Counted from the stretch's first letter, positions 1 through 9,858 are shown. The stretch is 64,000 nucleotides of DNA from Sphingobacterium endophyticum (GCF_009733535.1 NZ_SMMI01000005.1:62001-126000), one strand, 5' to 3'. Notes: generated by a model from the letters alone, not told the origin. Made by a program: numbers and translations.

Positions 1-45
1 ATTATCAAGTTAAATACTAAATGAATATTAAATCCGACAAATTTC

Positions 46-1284
46 ATGATAAAGAAATACTTATTAACTACCCTTATTCTAGCATTGACTTTGGGAATGA
101 CCCCACAAAAAACAGATTTTATTGATGAAACATTTAAAAAAGCTGAAAAGCAATACGAGCTTTTAATAAAGGAATCAAATCAGACTAATAAATTCCCGAG
201 GACGGAAAAAGAAGGTAAACTTATAGTTACAAATGAATGGGACTGGACTGGAGGTTTTTTTCCTGGATCATTATGGTTGATTTATCATCAGACAGGATCT
301 GAAAAAATAAAAAATGATGCTATCAAATGGACAGAAGCTTTGGAAAAAGCAAAAGACCTAGACCAGCATCATGATATTGGCTTTGTCATGTTTTGTTCTT
401 ACGGAAATGCAATTAAATACTTAGATAATCCTCAAAAGGTAACAGAATACAGAGACATCATCCTTCATTCCTCCAACACTGCATTAAAAAGATTCGATGA
501 AAAGGTAGGACTCATCAAGTCATGGAATGAAAAGAAGGCTTGGGATAATAAGACAATTTGGAAATACCCAGTTATTATTGACAACATGATGAATTTGGAA
601 ATGTTGAGCTATGCCACAAAGGAAACAGGAAATTCAAGATATATAGATGTTGCAAATAGTCATGCTCATAAAACAATGGAAAACCATTTTAGAGAAGATT
701 TCAGCACCTATCATGTCGTTGATTATGATGATAAAGGAAAGGCAATTCATAAACAAACTAATCAAGGTTTCTCAGATCAATCAACTTGGGCAAGAGGACA
801 GGCATGGGCTATTTATGGATTTACAATGATGTATAAGGAAACAAATAATCCAGCCTATTTAAAGACCGCTCAAGAAGCTGCAAAATTTTATATTTATCAT
901 CCTAATTTACCAAAAGATAAGATTCCTTATTGGGATTTTAATGCAAATGAAAAAGGATATCAATCAGATGTTGACTTTTCTGCAAGAAAACTTACTTATA
1001 TTCCTAGGGACGCATCTGCTGCTGCTATCACTGCCTCAGCTTTGATAGATCTTTCGAGTTTCAGCGAAGGAAAGGACAAAAAAATGTTTCTAAATTTTGC
1101 AAAAGAAACCTTAAAAACATTGTCTAGCCCGACATATTTTGCCGATCCAGGAACAAATTCAGGATTTTTATTGAAACATAGTGTTGGAAGCTTACCTCAT
1201 AACTCAGAGGTAGATGGTCCACTAGTATATGCAGATTATTACTTTTTGGAAGGATTAACTCGGTTAAAAGAATTGAAAAAGTAA
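46..1284 (+). CDS. GH88 unsaturated glucuronyl hydrolase
   Basis: This is a glycoside hydrolase family 88 enzyme of 412 residues, a normal length. Family members hydrate the unsaturated uronic acid left at the non-reducing end by polysaccharide lyases and so release it from oligosaccharides. The two acidic residues typical of the family are visible as Asp110 in HHDIGF and Asp179 in IIDNMMNLEML. Aromatic substrate-site segments WDWTGGFFPGSLW (66-78) and WARGQAW are also present, and the alternating helices fit an (alpha/alpha)6 barrel. The N-terminus is hydrophobic (residues 4-17) and probably a signal peptide, placing it in the periplasm. It stands alone on the + strand, with a hairpin 40 bases after the stop. 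No lyase gene is next to it, so the polysaccharide cannot be named; chondroitin, heparin or gellan/ulvan-type oligosaccharides are all possible. The family call is firm and the substrate open. Confidence 0.9.
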   Translation: MIKKYLLTTLILALTLGMTPQKTDFIDETFKKAEKQYELLIKESNQTNKFPRTEKEGKLIVTNEWDWTGGFFPGSLWLIYHQTGSEKIKNDAIKWTEALEKAKDLDQHHDIGFVMFCSYGNAIKYLDNPQKVTEYRDIILHSSNTALKRFDEKVGLIKSWNEKKAWDNKTIWKYPVIIDNMMNLEMLSYATKETGNSRYIDVANSHAHKTMENHFREDFSTYHVVDYDDKGKAIHKQTNQGFSDQSTWARGQAWAIYGFTMMYKETNNPAYLKTAQEAAKFYIYHPNLPKDKIPYWDFNANEKGYQSDVDFSARKLTYIPRDASAAAITASALIDLSSFSEGKDKKMFLNFAKETLKTLSSPTYFADPGTNSGFLLKHSVGSLPHNSEVDGPLVYADYYFLEGLTRLKELKK

Positions 1285-1324
1285 AAATTGTAATTAAAAC
1301 TCAAAATATTCATTACTAAATAAC

Positions 1325-1359
1325 AAAATTCATTAATTCGTAAAGATTTAATGAATTTT
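1325..1359. terminator. Inverted repeat after GH88 gene
   Basis: A perfect 12-bp inverted repeat (AAAATTCATTAA at 1325-1336 and its complement at 1348-1359) flanks an 11-base loop, 40 bases after the GH88 stop. It is AT-only apart from one pair and has only a weak T-tract, so it is a plausible but unproven terminator. Confidence 0.45.
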
Positions 1360-1435
1360 CTCATTATATTCAAATCAATTATAAGTGACCACAAATATTT
1401 ACTAATTTTGAAACAGTTTTTCAAGAAAGAAAGTA

Positions 1436-1903
1436 ATGAATACAGAAAATAAAATCAATGTGTTGTATTTGGATGATGAAGAGAACAATTTATTTTCTTT
1501 TAAAGCCACTTTTAGGTTTAAATATAATGTTTTTACTGCGCTCACTGGTGCAGAGGCATTAGATATTATTCGTAATAATGATATTCAAGTCATCATAACG
1601 GACCAGAGAATGCCTGAAATGACTGGTGTAGAGTTTTTAGAGAAGGTTATAAAAATTAAGCCTGATCCTATGCGAATTCTATTAACCGGTTATACAGATA
1701 TGGGTGCTGTTGTTGATGCCATTAATAAGGGTAAGATTTTTCATTATTTGAACAAACCTTGGAAAGAAGAAGAATTAAGTCAAACCATTAATCGTGCCTT
1801 TGAAATCTTTCAAAACAAAATGAATATCATCGATCAAAAATCGAAATTAGAGATTTCAAACGAACAACTTGAATTTTTACTTCGCCAAAGATTATTATCC
1901 TAA
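1436..1903 (+). CDS. Stand-alone response regulator receiver protein
   Basis: This is a CheY-like receiver of 155 residues with no output domain, only a short helical tail (about 115-155). The acidic pocket is Asp13/Asp14, the phospho-acceptor is Asp56 in ITDQRMP, the switch threonine is Thr84 in LLTG and the conserved lysine is Lys107 in NKPW. The sequence is closely similar to the receiver of the convergent gene at 1921-3009; both have YxDDExNNLxxFKA near the start and an RxxKPW- or NKPW-type end, which suggests duplication. It probably takes or relays phosphate from the sensor kinases encoded just downstream on the opposite strand. The ATG at 1436 gives the receiver its expected start. Confidence 0.88.
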   Translation: MNTENKINVLYLDDEENNLFSFKATFRFKYNVFTALTGAEALDIIRNNDIQVIITDQRMPEMTGVEFLEKVIKIKPDPMRILLTGYTDMGAVVDAINKGKIFHYLNKPWKEEELSQTINRAFEIFQNKMNIIDQKSKLEISNEQLEFLLRQRLLS

Positions 1904-1920
1904 TTGAAGATTTAATATGA

Positions 1921-3009
1921 CTATTCCTTAGAAGGAATAGTCACTATAAACTTGGACCCTAAATCGGGTGATGATTCTACCCTAATATTTCCTTTTAATT
2001 TCTGCACTGCGGTTCTCACATTATATAGACCGAATCCCATTCCAGCCGCCTGATCACTAGCCCTGAAAAATAACTTGAAAATATCATCTTGTAATGCTTG
2101 GGGAATCCCTATTCCATTATCAGCAACTGACAATATAGCTTGACCATTTTCAGTCTCAACAGATAGTTTAACCTGCTTTTCTAAACCATCTAATTTTTGA
2201 TACTTTATGGCATTTGAAACAAGGTTATGAAGTATAAGTTCAAGAATAGATTTATCGTTTATGAATGTTTTATCCTGCGAAACCTCAATAATTATATCTA
2301 CACCAGAACTTTGAGTATATATTTTATAGAAATCGACAATATCATCAAATATTAAATTGAAATCTATTTTTGACAGATTAAGTTCTCCCCTTCTCAATAA
2401 GTAATAATCGCGCAAACTGTTGATATAATCTTCAAGTTTCACAATGGAATTCTTCATGAGGAATAAAATCTCATGAACTTGTTCAACGCTTTTGAAATCC
2501 AATGCTATTCTAATTGCTCCAAGTACTCCGGCTAAAGGGTCTCTTAAATCATGACTTACGCTGTAAGCAAATTTATCCAGTTCCTCATATGCCTTTTGCA
2601 ATTCAGCATTTCTTATATCCAATAAAGAATTCGTTACATAGAATTTGTTTGCTTCTTCTATACATGAAATTATTTCGGCTTCCTCCCAAGGTTTTCTAAC
2701 AAATCTAAAAATATGACCACGGTTAATGGAATCGATTACGGTATCCATATCTGCATATGCAGTTATCAGAATACGTATTGGTCTTGGAAATTCTTTCTTG
2801 ATTCTACTAAAGAAGTCAATACCATTTTCACCTGGCATTTTTTGGTCACAGAATATTACCCTTATATTCGGATTTGTCATCAAAATATTTTCTGCATCAG
2901 TAGTATTACTTGCAATATGAATATTATATCGAAAACGCAATGCCGCCTTAAACCCAACTAAATTATTGTACTCATCATCAATGTACAAAATCTCATAATT
3001 CTTATCCAT
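1921..3009 (-). CDS. Receiver-histidine kinase hybrid
   Basis: A 362-residue protein with a receiver first and a kinase second. The receiver has Asp11/Asp12, phospho-acceptor Asp55 in VIFCDQKMP and Lys106 in RKPW. A coiled linker (about 120-145) leads to a DHp helix with His153 in SVSHDLRDPLAG, then a HATPase domain with the N-box LVSNAIKYQ, the G1 box DNGIGIP and the G2 box GMGFGLYNV. All catalytic elements are intact. There is no membrane segment, so it acts in the cytosol, probably as a phosphorylation-controlled kinase downstream of the 7TMR-DISM kinase whose gene ends 43 bases upstream. The two genes are very likely co-transcribed with the ThiF-like and GNAT-like genes further up. Its own downstream target is not evident; the convergent receiver at 1436 is a candidate. 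Confidence 0.88.
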   Translation of the reverse strand: MDKNYEILYIDDEYNNLVGFKAALRFRYNIHIASNTTDAENILMTNPNIRVIFCDQKMPGENGIDFFSRIKKEFPRPIRILITAYADMDTVIDSINRGHIFRFVRKPWEEAEIISCIEEANKFYVTNSLLDIRNAELQKAYEELDKFAYSVSHDLRDPLAGVLGAIRIALDFKSVEQVHEILFLMKNSIVKLEDYINSLRDYYLLRRGELNLSKIDFNLIFDDIVDFYKIYTQSSGVDIIIEVSQDKTFINDKSILELILHNLVSNAIKYQKLDGLEKQVKLSVETENGQAILSVADNGIGIPQALQDDIFKLFFRASDQAAGMGFGLYNVRTAVQKLKGNIRVESSPDLGSKFIVTIPSKE

Positions 3010-3052
3010 AATATACCCTTTAATGTGACCTTCTACCCATTAATTCTTTTAC

Positions 3053-5218
3053 TTAAACTTCCTGTCTAATAGGAAGAATAATTGTGAACTCTGTTCCTAC
3101 ACCCAATTCTGAATCTAAAATGATCTTTCCATTATGCCTTTCAATTGTTTTATAGGCAATTGACATCCCTAGGCCGGTTCCCTCACCTACTTCTTTGGTA
3201 GTAAAAAATGGTTCAAAGATACGGCTTTTAACCTCATCAGGAATACCCGTACCATTATCTTTTATTTTTATTTCAATTTTCGAATCATCACTATTCATTT
3301 TCGTCTCAATCCTTAACACACCCTCAAGATTTTCATGATATTTTTTCTCAATAGCATATATGCCATTTGATAAAATATTCATAAACACCTGATTCAATTT
3401 ACCTGCATAACATTCTATCATAGGAATGTCTTGATAGACCTTCTCAACTATGATCTTTTCTTTTGTCATCGTGTTCAATATGACTAAAGTAGAATCTAAG
3501 CATTCATTCACATCAGCTTTCTTTAAGGTATCTTCATCTATCCTAGAAAATATTCTCAAGCTTTTAACAATTTCAGCCGTTCTTTCAGCTCCCTCTTTTA
3601 TACCTTTCAATAAAAAGTCAATTTCTGACTTTAAGTAATCCAAATCGTTCAAGCGCTTTATATTCTGAATTTGGATTTGTTTTTCTTCGATACTTAAGTC
3701 CTGGTTCAATGCAATTTCCTCAATTTGATTTATGATATCCTGTAAAATCCCCACATCCCTTCTAAGGGGGGAAACATTTGAGGTGACAAAATTGATGGGA
3801 TTATTAATCTCATGGGCGACTCCTGCAGTTAATTGCCCTAAAGAGGCCATTTTTTCAGATTCCACAAGCTGTGCTTGAGCCTCTTTCAAGTTTGTTAAAG
3901 TTAGGCTTAGTGATTTATTTGACTCCTGAAGTTCTTCGGTACGCTCTTTTACCTTTTGCTCTAAGACAATATTTTGTTCTCGAATTAACTTTTCATTTTC
4001 TTGAGAGATAGCCAATTCCCGAACCTGAAGCTCTAACATTTCCTTACGATATGTATTTATCTTGTCGGCTAATGCAAAAGAAAGCAATAATGCTTCGATA
4101 ACGGAGCCAATTTGAACTGATCGGGCTGTAAATAAATTTGTTGGTAAAACACCATAATCTTTTAGAACAAATACCAGCACACTAATTAAGAAAATACACC
4201 ATGCAAATAGGAAAAATTTGGTCTGTCTAAATTTCCTTCTGGATAGCTCAAATGCGAAAATAAGTACAATTGCAGCTCCCCCTCCAGCTACTATATTTAC
4301 AATTTTATAAGCAGGTAAAATATATCCAAAAAGTAGTAGTCCAATTGCAAACAAATACCCTAGAAGAAAGATATTCAACAATTTATTGAAGTTTTTAGCT
4401 TCAGCTGCAGTATGTAAAAATGACTTCACAAATAAGATCGCTCCGATTCCAGAAAGTGCACCAGAAAAAGTCAATATTCGAGAAGATATCCATGCATTCC
4501 TAATTTCAAAAACACGCTCAATCAAACCAAGAACGGCCATTTGAGCAACAAAAACCCAAAAAATATAATTGACATAATTTAGATAATGTTTCTCTCCCGT
4601 TGCTAGATATAAAAATGCATTATACAAAACCAAGGATAACATCAAACCAATATAAATTGCAGAAAGAATATCCTCTCTTTGCAAGAATTTAAACAAGCCA
4701 GCTTCTGACTGAATCGAAATAGGCAAAATGATTTGAGTCTGATTCTGCAATTGAAAATAACATTCAGCTTTTTCTCCTTTGTTTAGTTTCAATTCAAAAA
4801 GGTAAAATTGATGAGGAAATTTTCGATCAGAATAAGCAGATCCAACCTTGTAAATGGTACTGTCAATTTTAGAATTTATAATGCTGTAAAATTTAACAGA
4901 ATCTAAATTTGGATGCGATAGATCAATTATAATTTTGTTTTCTTCAGAATTATTGACGACTTCAAACTTAACCCAATTAGGATTATTTGCTATCCCAAGG
5001 TTTGGCACTTCAGAATTACTCGGGACAAATAGGTTTGGGTTCTTTAAGACATCCTGAATATTCATTTTGCCAGATTCATCTTGGTAAATAGATAAATATT
5101 TACCAATATTCATTAAATCATGACCTTCAAAAGAAACAACGGGGTCATTAGCGGCCTCAGTTCGAAGCCCTACTAATATTAAAATTATAGAAAATGAAAA
5201 AGCAATTAACCTACTCAT
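3053..5218 (-). CDS. 7TMR-DISM sensor histidine kinase
   Basis: A 721-residue membrane sensor kinase. It has a signal peptide (1-22), a beta-rich extracytoplasmic domain of the 7TMR-DISMED2 type (about 30-170), seven hydrophobic segments between about 185 and 385 (7TMR-DISM_7TM), a long coiled coil (390-450), and a kinase core with His469 in [12 protein letters not shown], an N-box [20 protein letters not shown] and GEGTGLGMS. The HEINNP form of the H-box is common in NtrB-like kinases. 7TMR-DISM proteins are regarded as receptors for small molecules or sugars; the ligand here is unknown. The gene lies 8 bases after the ThiF-like gene and upstream of a receiver-kinase hybrid, suggesting one signalling operon that includes enzymes which could make or modify its ligand. 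Confidence 0.9.
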   Translation of the reverse strand: MSRLIAFSFSIILILVGLRTEAANDPVVSFEGHDLMNIGKYLSIYQDESGKMNIQDVLKNPNLFVPSNSEVPNLGIANNPNWVKFEVVNNSEENKIIIDLSHPNLDSVKFYSIINSKIDSTIYKVGSAYSDRKFPHQFYLFELKLNKGEKAECYFQLQNQTQIILPISIQSEAGLFKFLQREDILSAIYIGLMLSLVLYNAFLYLATGEKHYLNYVNYIFWVFVAQMAVLGLIERVFEIRNAWISSRILTFSGALSGIGAILFVKSFLHTAAEAKNFNKLLNIFLLGYLFAIGLLLFGYILPAYKIVNIVAGGGAAIVLIFAFELSRRKFRQTKFFLFAWCIFLISVLVFVLKDYGVLPTNLFTARSVQIGSVIEALLLSFALADKINTYRKEMLELQVRELAISQENEKLIREQNIVLEQKVKERTEELQESNKSLSLTLTNLKEAQAQLVESEKMASLGQLTAGVAHEINNPINFVTSNVSPLRRDVGILQDIINQIEEIALNQDLSIEEKQIQIQNIKRLNDLDYLKSEIDFLLKGIKEGAERTAEIVKSLRIFSRIDEDTLKKADVNECLDSTLVILNTMTKEKIIVEKVYQDIPMIECYAGKLNQVFMNILSNGIYAIEKKYHENLEGVLRIETKMNSDDSKIEIKIKDNGTGIPDEVKSRIFEPFFTTKEVGEGTGLGMSIAYKTIERHNGKIILDSELGVGTEFTIILPIRQEV

Positions 5219-5226
5219 CTTAACAA

Positions 5227-6327
5227 CTAATCATTGACATTTATATTCATTATTTTTTCTATATCTACATATACTCTACCCGAATTCAACGGATACCCTA
5301 AAAGCAATTTTCTTGATGCCCAAGCTGTGATGCCACCTCCAAGGACGACTTCAGAAGCTAGTTGAGGCCATGATTTTAAAGACTTACCTATTTCTGGTAA
5401 AGAATTCTTCATTCGTTCCGAAAGATCTTTGGCATTGACAATTTTCATCAACAATCCCATTCTCGAAATACTATCAAGGGATTTAACATCCTTTATATTT
5501 AAATCACCTGCAAGTCCATGAAAAATAGGCATTGTAGGGTTTAGGTCGAATCTTTCAACATCTAGCATTCCTCGATCATTGGTCTCCATAATCACAGGGA
5601 TATTCAATTCTCGAGCTTTTATACGGCTTTCAACTTTAACCTCAAAGTTATCGCAAACCTCAATCAGCAGATTCAGTTTATGATCTCCTTGAAGGAAGTT
5701 ATTCATATTATCGTCAGTTATTCCTTCAGGAAATACCTCAACTTCCATATAAGGGTCAATTTCAGCAATTTCACGAGCGGCTAGGATCACTTTAGAAACT
5801 CCAATATTAAACACACCTGTACGTAACCGATTTAAATTACTTAAATCTAGGGTATCATAATCAGCAAGCTTCATCCTACCACACCCTCTCTCCAATGCGA
5901 TTGTCAATGCAACAGACTGCCCTACTGAAAGACCAATTATTCCCAACGTTTTAGATTCCAAGATTTGTTGTTCTTCTTCCGTGATCTTTTGTTTGTTACG
6001 ATTTGTTCGAACCTCAAGGAAGTCTTGCTTATCTAAAAGATGTACTAAAGAATATTTCCATGGATAAAAAACCCAAACTCCAATTTCATCAAAATGCTTT
6101 CCATTAGCGATAGAACCTATAAAATTGGAAAAATGTTCTTCGTTTGCATTAAAATTTGGAAATCGACAAATAAAGAGATCTTTCAATTGCCTTTCGATTT
6201 CATCAAACTCGAACAATATGCTTCCATTTTCTTTTAATTCAGATATTTTTAAAATATCATTAGGATTTGATTTATCGAAGAAGATAGGTTGGTAAGATAA
6301 GTTTACGGAAGTATTCGTCTTTTTCAT
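5227..6327 (-). CDS. ThiF/E1-like adenylyltransferase
   Basis: A 366-residue member of the ThiF/MoeB/E1 superfamily, whose enzymes adenylate a C-terminal carboxylate or a small substrate. An N-terminal region of about 120 residues has no recognised fold. The Rossmann-like E1 domain follows, with the nucleotide loop GLSVGQS (132-138), Asp156 and Asp158 in LADYDTLDLSNLNR, and Arg167. A cysteine sits in LLIEVCDNFE. The paired CxxC zinc cysteines of MoeB/ThiF are absent, which separates it from sulfur-transfer members. It begins 6 bases after the GNAT-like gene and ends 8 bases before the sensor kinase gene, so co-transcription is likely. No ubiquitin-like or ThiS-like partner is visible nearby, so the substrate is unknown. 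The superfamily is clear; the activity is inference. Confidence 0.8.
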   Translation of the reverse strand: MKKTNTSVNLSYQPIFFDKSNPNDILKISELKENGSILFEFDEIERQLKDLFICRFPNFNANEEHFSNFIGSIANGKHFDEIGVWVFYPWKYSLVHLLDKQDFLEVRTNRNKQKITEEEQQILESKTLGIIGLSVGQSVALTIALERGCGRMKLADYDTLDLSNLNRLRTGVFNIGVSKVILAAREIAEIDPYMEVEVFPEGITDDNMNNFLQGDHKLNLLIEVCDNFEVKVESRIKARELNIPVIMETNDRGMLDVERFDLNPTMPIFHGLAGDLNIKDVKSLDSISRMGLLMKIVNAKDLSERMKNSLPEIGKSLKSWPQLASEVVLGGGITAWASRKLLLGYPLNSGRVYVDIEKIMNINVND

Positions 6328-6333
6328 TAGGTA

Positions 6334-7206
6334 TTACAAGATTATAACATCATCAGGATTAATATTTTTATTCAAGGTTCTAGGGCCCTTTGCCATATTA
6401 ATTATGGATTTCAAATCCCAATCCTTTAAATCATTGAGACTAAGGTCATAATGAATTTCAATTTCTTTGGATCTAAGGGTTTCGATTCTGGGACCTACAT
6501 CTAAATCCCTTAATGCCAAGATTGCATCACGGTCTTCTTCAGAGGCAGTAGGGAGGTTAATAACATCATCCAGAAGCATTGTTGTTGCCAAGAGGTCTAA
6601 TTTTGGATAATAGAATGTTCCATTATTACCTACGCCTGTTTCCTGCCTATAACCTACAGCTTTTGTGAGGTTGACTGTATATGGGGCACAAAGAGCAAAT
6701 AAAGTATGTAGACCAATTTTTGGGGCAATTGCTATGGCAGCTCTTGTCAAAAAAATACTACCTATACCATACCCTGCAATTTCTCTAGAATTCCACAAGC
6801 CACATCCTTCGCCCGTTCCATTCTGAGCATATGACCATACGAGATCAAATATTTTTTCATCCATCATACCAGTAGCCTCCTCTATCGGTAGAGATTGAGT
6901 ACCACCAGCTACATGGATTCGAGCACCTCCGTAAACATTTTCACCATCTAAGGATTCTACAATCAAAACAAATGCTGCAGGATTATACATCCATTCATCT
7001 TTTGAAGACGTTACTTTTTTAACACCTATAGCAGTCAATACATGCTCGTGTCCTTTAATAAATCGTAAACATGTTTCCGGGTCATCAATCGCTCTAAATG
7101 CCCTTAACCTAACTACAGGCCTACCATTTTTAATTATTAATGTCACTTTTCTGTTGGCTAATTTTAATAATAAAATAAAATTTATTTTAAAGCTAAAAAT
7201 ACACAA
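6334..7206 (-). CDS. GNAT-like N-acyl amino acid synthase-type protein
   Basis: A cytosolic protein of up to 290 residues that resembles the GNAT-fold acyltransferases related to N-acyl amino acid synthases. Visible features are the strand GGARIHVAGG, the segment WNSREIAGYGIGSIFLTRA and the hydrophobic strand LHTLFALCAPYTV followed by KAVGYR, the usual late-GNAT arrangement. No membrane segment or signal peptide is evident. The first 20 residues look unlike the rest of the domain, and a GTG at 7146 gives a more compact start; the start at 7206 is therefore doubtful. The gene heads a tight leftward cluster with the ThiF-like enzyme and two sensor kinases, so it may make an acylated small molecule tied to that signalling. 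The fold is fairly likely; donor and acceptor are unknown. Confidence 0.65.
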   Translation of the reverse strand: MCIFSFKINFILLLKLANRKVTLIIKNGRPVVRLRAFRAIDDPETCLRFIKGHEHVLTAIGVKKVTSSKDEWMYNPAAFVLIVESLDGENVYGGARIHVAGGTQSLPIEEATGMMDEKIFDLVWSYAQNGTGEGCGLWNSREIAGYGIGSIFLTRAAIAIAPKIGLHTLFALCAPYTVNLTKAVGYRQETGVGNNGTFYYPKLDLLATTMLLDDVINLPTASEEDRDAILALRDLDVGPRIETLRSKEIEIHYDLSLNDLKDWDLKSIINMAKGPRTLNKNINPDDVIIL

Positions 7207-7895
7207 TTAAAACGACTGTGTACTTTAACATTATAGTTAAACACTTCACAAGTAAGTTATTTAAAACCATTTTTGTCCATTGAAAAATTACCTTAATTCT
7301 ATAGTTAATAATGACCCAATTATAGATTATTGATGGTCCTAGTTTGGTATTTTAACTGAAAATCACTAAAAAACATTACCTAGATTTTTACAGGAATTAG
7401 AGATAAGATTTGGATTGAAATCAAGAAGTAAAATTTTTAAGTTAATTTATTTAAACTACCTTTAATTTATTAAATTCTCGAAAAAAATATCCAATTACTT
7501 TCTTCTGTTTTTTTAATTCAGAAATTCAGCTTTTCACAATCTACTTACAGGTCTTTCTAATAAAGATTTTGCAGATAAACTTTCAACAAAACATCTAATA
7601 AAGAACGAATTACCCATTTTTTAGATTTACTTTATACGTCTTAATAATAGTTGTGCAACATTAAATAATGTACTTAGGTTAACACGAGCAAGTTACAATT
7701 TTTTTTAATCTTATTTAATAAAAATTAAAGGATGAAGTATCGATTTTAGGGATTTTTAAAATAATTAGGAATTGAATATTTTCTATATTTAATATTATTA
7801 TATTTGTTTATTCTCGGTCTATCGGAAGAAAAACAATTATTATTAACTATTAATGTCATCCACTATTAATTAGTTTGGGTTTTAGTTTTAGAACT
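7207..7895. other. Long AT-rich divergent intergenic region
   Basis: About 690 bases without a supportable gene separate the leftward GNAT-like gene and the rightward PAS kinase-like gene. It should hold both promoters. TATATTTG at 7799-7806 fits the Bacteroidota -7 element TAnnTTTG about 90 bases before the ATG at 7896, but no well-spaced -33 TTTG is seen. Only very short reading frames occur. No tRNA-like fold, strong hairpin or tandem repeat was found. Confidence 0.4.
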
Positions 7896-9398
7896 ATGAA
7901 AACGCATCAGATGTTTGATGAAATAAATGAACTAAAGGAAAGAATAAAAGACTTTAACTCCTTGGTTTCATCTATAGATGATATTATATTTGAGGTTAGC
8001 GACCAAGGTGTTATATTAAATTGCTGGACAGCAAATCCTGAACAATTATTTTACGATAAGAACTTTCTCATCAATAAATCCGTTAAAGAACTTTTTCCTA
8101 CAGAATTTTCTAATACTATCATGTATATAATAGAAAAATCAATTCGAAAACGGACTGGATATGTACTTAAATACAAATCCCCTTTTGACGAGGATCACGA
8201 TCACTGGTATAAACTTAAGACCAAAATAATCAGTAATAAATTTGACAGATTAACAGTTGTTATTACCAATATAACAAGGGAGCAAAAATTACTCTCTAAA
8301 ATTCAGATCAAGGAAGAAAAGTTTAATCGTGCTTTTCAGAATTCATCCATAGGCATGCTATTACTTAGCAAATCTTTAAAAGTTATAGAATATAGCATGG
8401 AACTTCAACACATTTTAGGTTATAATGAACCTGAGGAAATGTTGAAAAAGGAGGTTCCAGAATTTATTCTCGAATCACATCATGAAAATGTCCAAGTTGC
8501 TTTTGATGAAGTAAAGCATGGTATTCGGGAAAAAGCAATGATCGAAGCGGAATGTTATGCAAGGGGAAATAAAGTAATATGGTGCTTAATAAATATTTCA
8601 TCTGTTCGAGATAAACATGGTAAGGTCGTCTACTTCCTCTGTCAAATTCAAGACCTTTCCCTTTTCAAAAGCAATGAAACTAAATTGAATCATCAGAATG
8701 AACTACTTGAAAAGATCAATTACGAATTAAAAGTAAAAATCAATCAATTAGAAACATTCAATCAAATACTAGCTCATAACTTAAGGACTCCTATTAGTAA
8801 TATCGAGATGATTATTAATCAACTTGAAATCGAAACAAGTCATGAACAGCAAAAAAATTTGATTGAATTACTCAGAATTAGCAACAAAAAGTTTCTCAAT
8901 TTATTTGATAACTTGATTGAAACAATTGATGTGCAGAATTCAAATAAAAATCTAAGTCAAACCACCCAAATTGAAGAGGTGTTTAATAAAGTAAAATTAT
9001 TTTTTACTGAGGAAATTTCTACCAATAAATTGCAAATTATTGAGGATTTTAAAACAAAAGTTATTTCATTTCCTGGGGATTATATTTTTAGTATTTTTAA
9101 ATATCTAATCAGTTCATCATTAAAAACATATGTTCCAGGAAAGGTTATCGAAATAATTGCAAGTACAAATGAAAACGAAAACGATATCCTTATTTCAATG
9201 GAAAATAACTGTAGTTCACAACACTGTTTTGAAATTGCCTCAGAAGTCCTAAATAGCAATGAACCCATGGATGAAAATATCCAGATGGAACTACATATAG
9301 CCAAACAACAAATTTATTTTTTTGGGGGCAACATCAAAATATTTCGAATTGCTGATGTTGGAAATAAAATTATTATTTCTTTACCCAAATCCTTTTAA
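7896..9398 (+). CDS. Double-PAS histidine kinase-like protein with degenerate ATPase
   Basis: The ATG at 7896 (MKTHQMFDE) is preferred to a TTG at 7875 and gives 500 residues. Two PAS domains (about 20-130 and 140-255) are followed by a coiled linker and a DHp-like helix with His294 in LAHNLRTPISN. The C-terminal domain has lost the ATP-binding motifs: the N-box position reads IFKYLISSSLKTY without its asparagine, the G1 box is replaced by MENNCSSQ, and no GxGxGL box is seen. The last strand pair GNKIIISLP is still kinase-like. It has no membrane segments. It is probably a cytosolic sensor or phosphotransfer partner without autokinase activity. The receiver gene starts 11 bases later, so the two are likely co-expressed and interact. 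Confidence 0.8.
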   Translation: MKTHQMFDEINELKERIKDFNSLVSSIDDIIFEVSDQGVILNCWTANPEQLFYDKNFLINKSVKELFPTEFSNTIMYIIEKSIRKRTGYVLKYKSPFDEDHDHWYKLKTKIISNKFDRLTVVITNITREQKLLSKIQIKEEKFNRAFQNSSIGMLLLSKSLKVIEYSMELQHILGYNEPEEMLKKEVPEFILESHHENVQVAFDEVKHGIREKAMIEAECYARGNKVIWCLINISSVRDKHGKVVYFLCQIQDLSLFKSNETKLNHQNELLEKINYELKVKINQLETFNQILAHNLRTPISNIEMIINQLEIETSHEQQKNLIELLRISNKKFLNLFDNLIETIDVQNSNKNLSQTTQIEEVFNKVKLFFTEEISTNKLQIIEDFKTKVISFPGDYIFSIFKYLISSSLKTYVPGKVIEIIASTNENENDILISMENNCSSQHCFEIASEVLNSNEPMDENIQMELHIAKQQIYFFGGNIKIFRIADVGNKIIISLPKSF

Positions 9399-9409
9399 AC
9401 TAGGATGAT

Positions 9410-9832
9410 ATGAATAAATTAAGAATAACCTTAGTTGATGATGACTCTATTTTTTGCTTCTTATTCAAAAAGTTGATTGAACAATACCCAAATTTTTCAA
9501 TTGACCTAGAAATATTTCCAGACGGTTATAGTGCTGCAGAATCATTACGTAACAATAAAAATATTCCCCAAAATCAACCTCAATTATTATTTATTGATAT
9601 CAATATGCCTCTTATGAACGGCTGGGAATTACTTGAGACTATCTATAACGAGGAGTTATTAAATAATGAGCAAGTTAAAATGTATATTATTAGTTCTTCC
9701 ATTAGCAAAGCCGATTTGGATCATAGCAAAATTGGCATTCCACCTATAAGTTACCTCACAAAACCAATAACCTTCGGCACCTTATTTCGAGAGATTGAGG
9801 CATATAATTCAAATTTACCCACGTTGAATTAA
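9410..9832 (+). CDS. CheY-like response regulator
   Basis: A 140-residue stand-alone receiver. Asp10-12 form the acidic pocket, Asp63 in FIDINMPLMNGWELL is the phospho-acceptor, the switch position is in the serine run at 95-97 and Lys118 is in TKPI. It has no DNA-binding output, so it works by protein contact. It lies 11 bases after the degenerate PAS kinase-like gene and is its probable partner. Because that protein appears unable to bind ATP in the usual way, phosphate for this receiver may come from another kinase, for instance those encoded at 1921-5218. This is inference. Confidence 0.88.
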   Translation: MNKLRITLVDDDSIFCFLFKKLIEQYPNFSIDLEIFPDGYSAAESLRNNKNIPQNQPQLLFIDINMPLMNGWELLETIYNEELLNNEQVKMYIISSSISKADLDHSKIGIPPISYLTKPITFGTLFREIEAYNSNLPTLN

Positions 9833-9858
9833 TCAAACCAAAATAACAATAGCAAAGC

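Noticed and set aside
7875..7895. TTG start for the PAS kinase-like protein
   Set aside because: An ATG at 7896 is close, and the seven extra residues add nothing known.
7207..7895. Small RNA or small gene in the long divergent gap
   Set aside because: Only short frames with early stops and no strong hairpin were found; low GC alone is not evidence.
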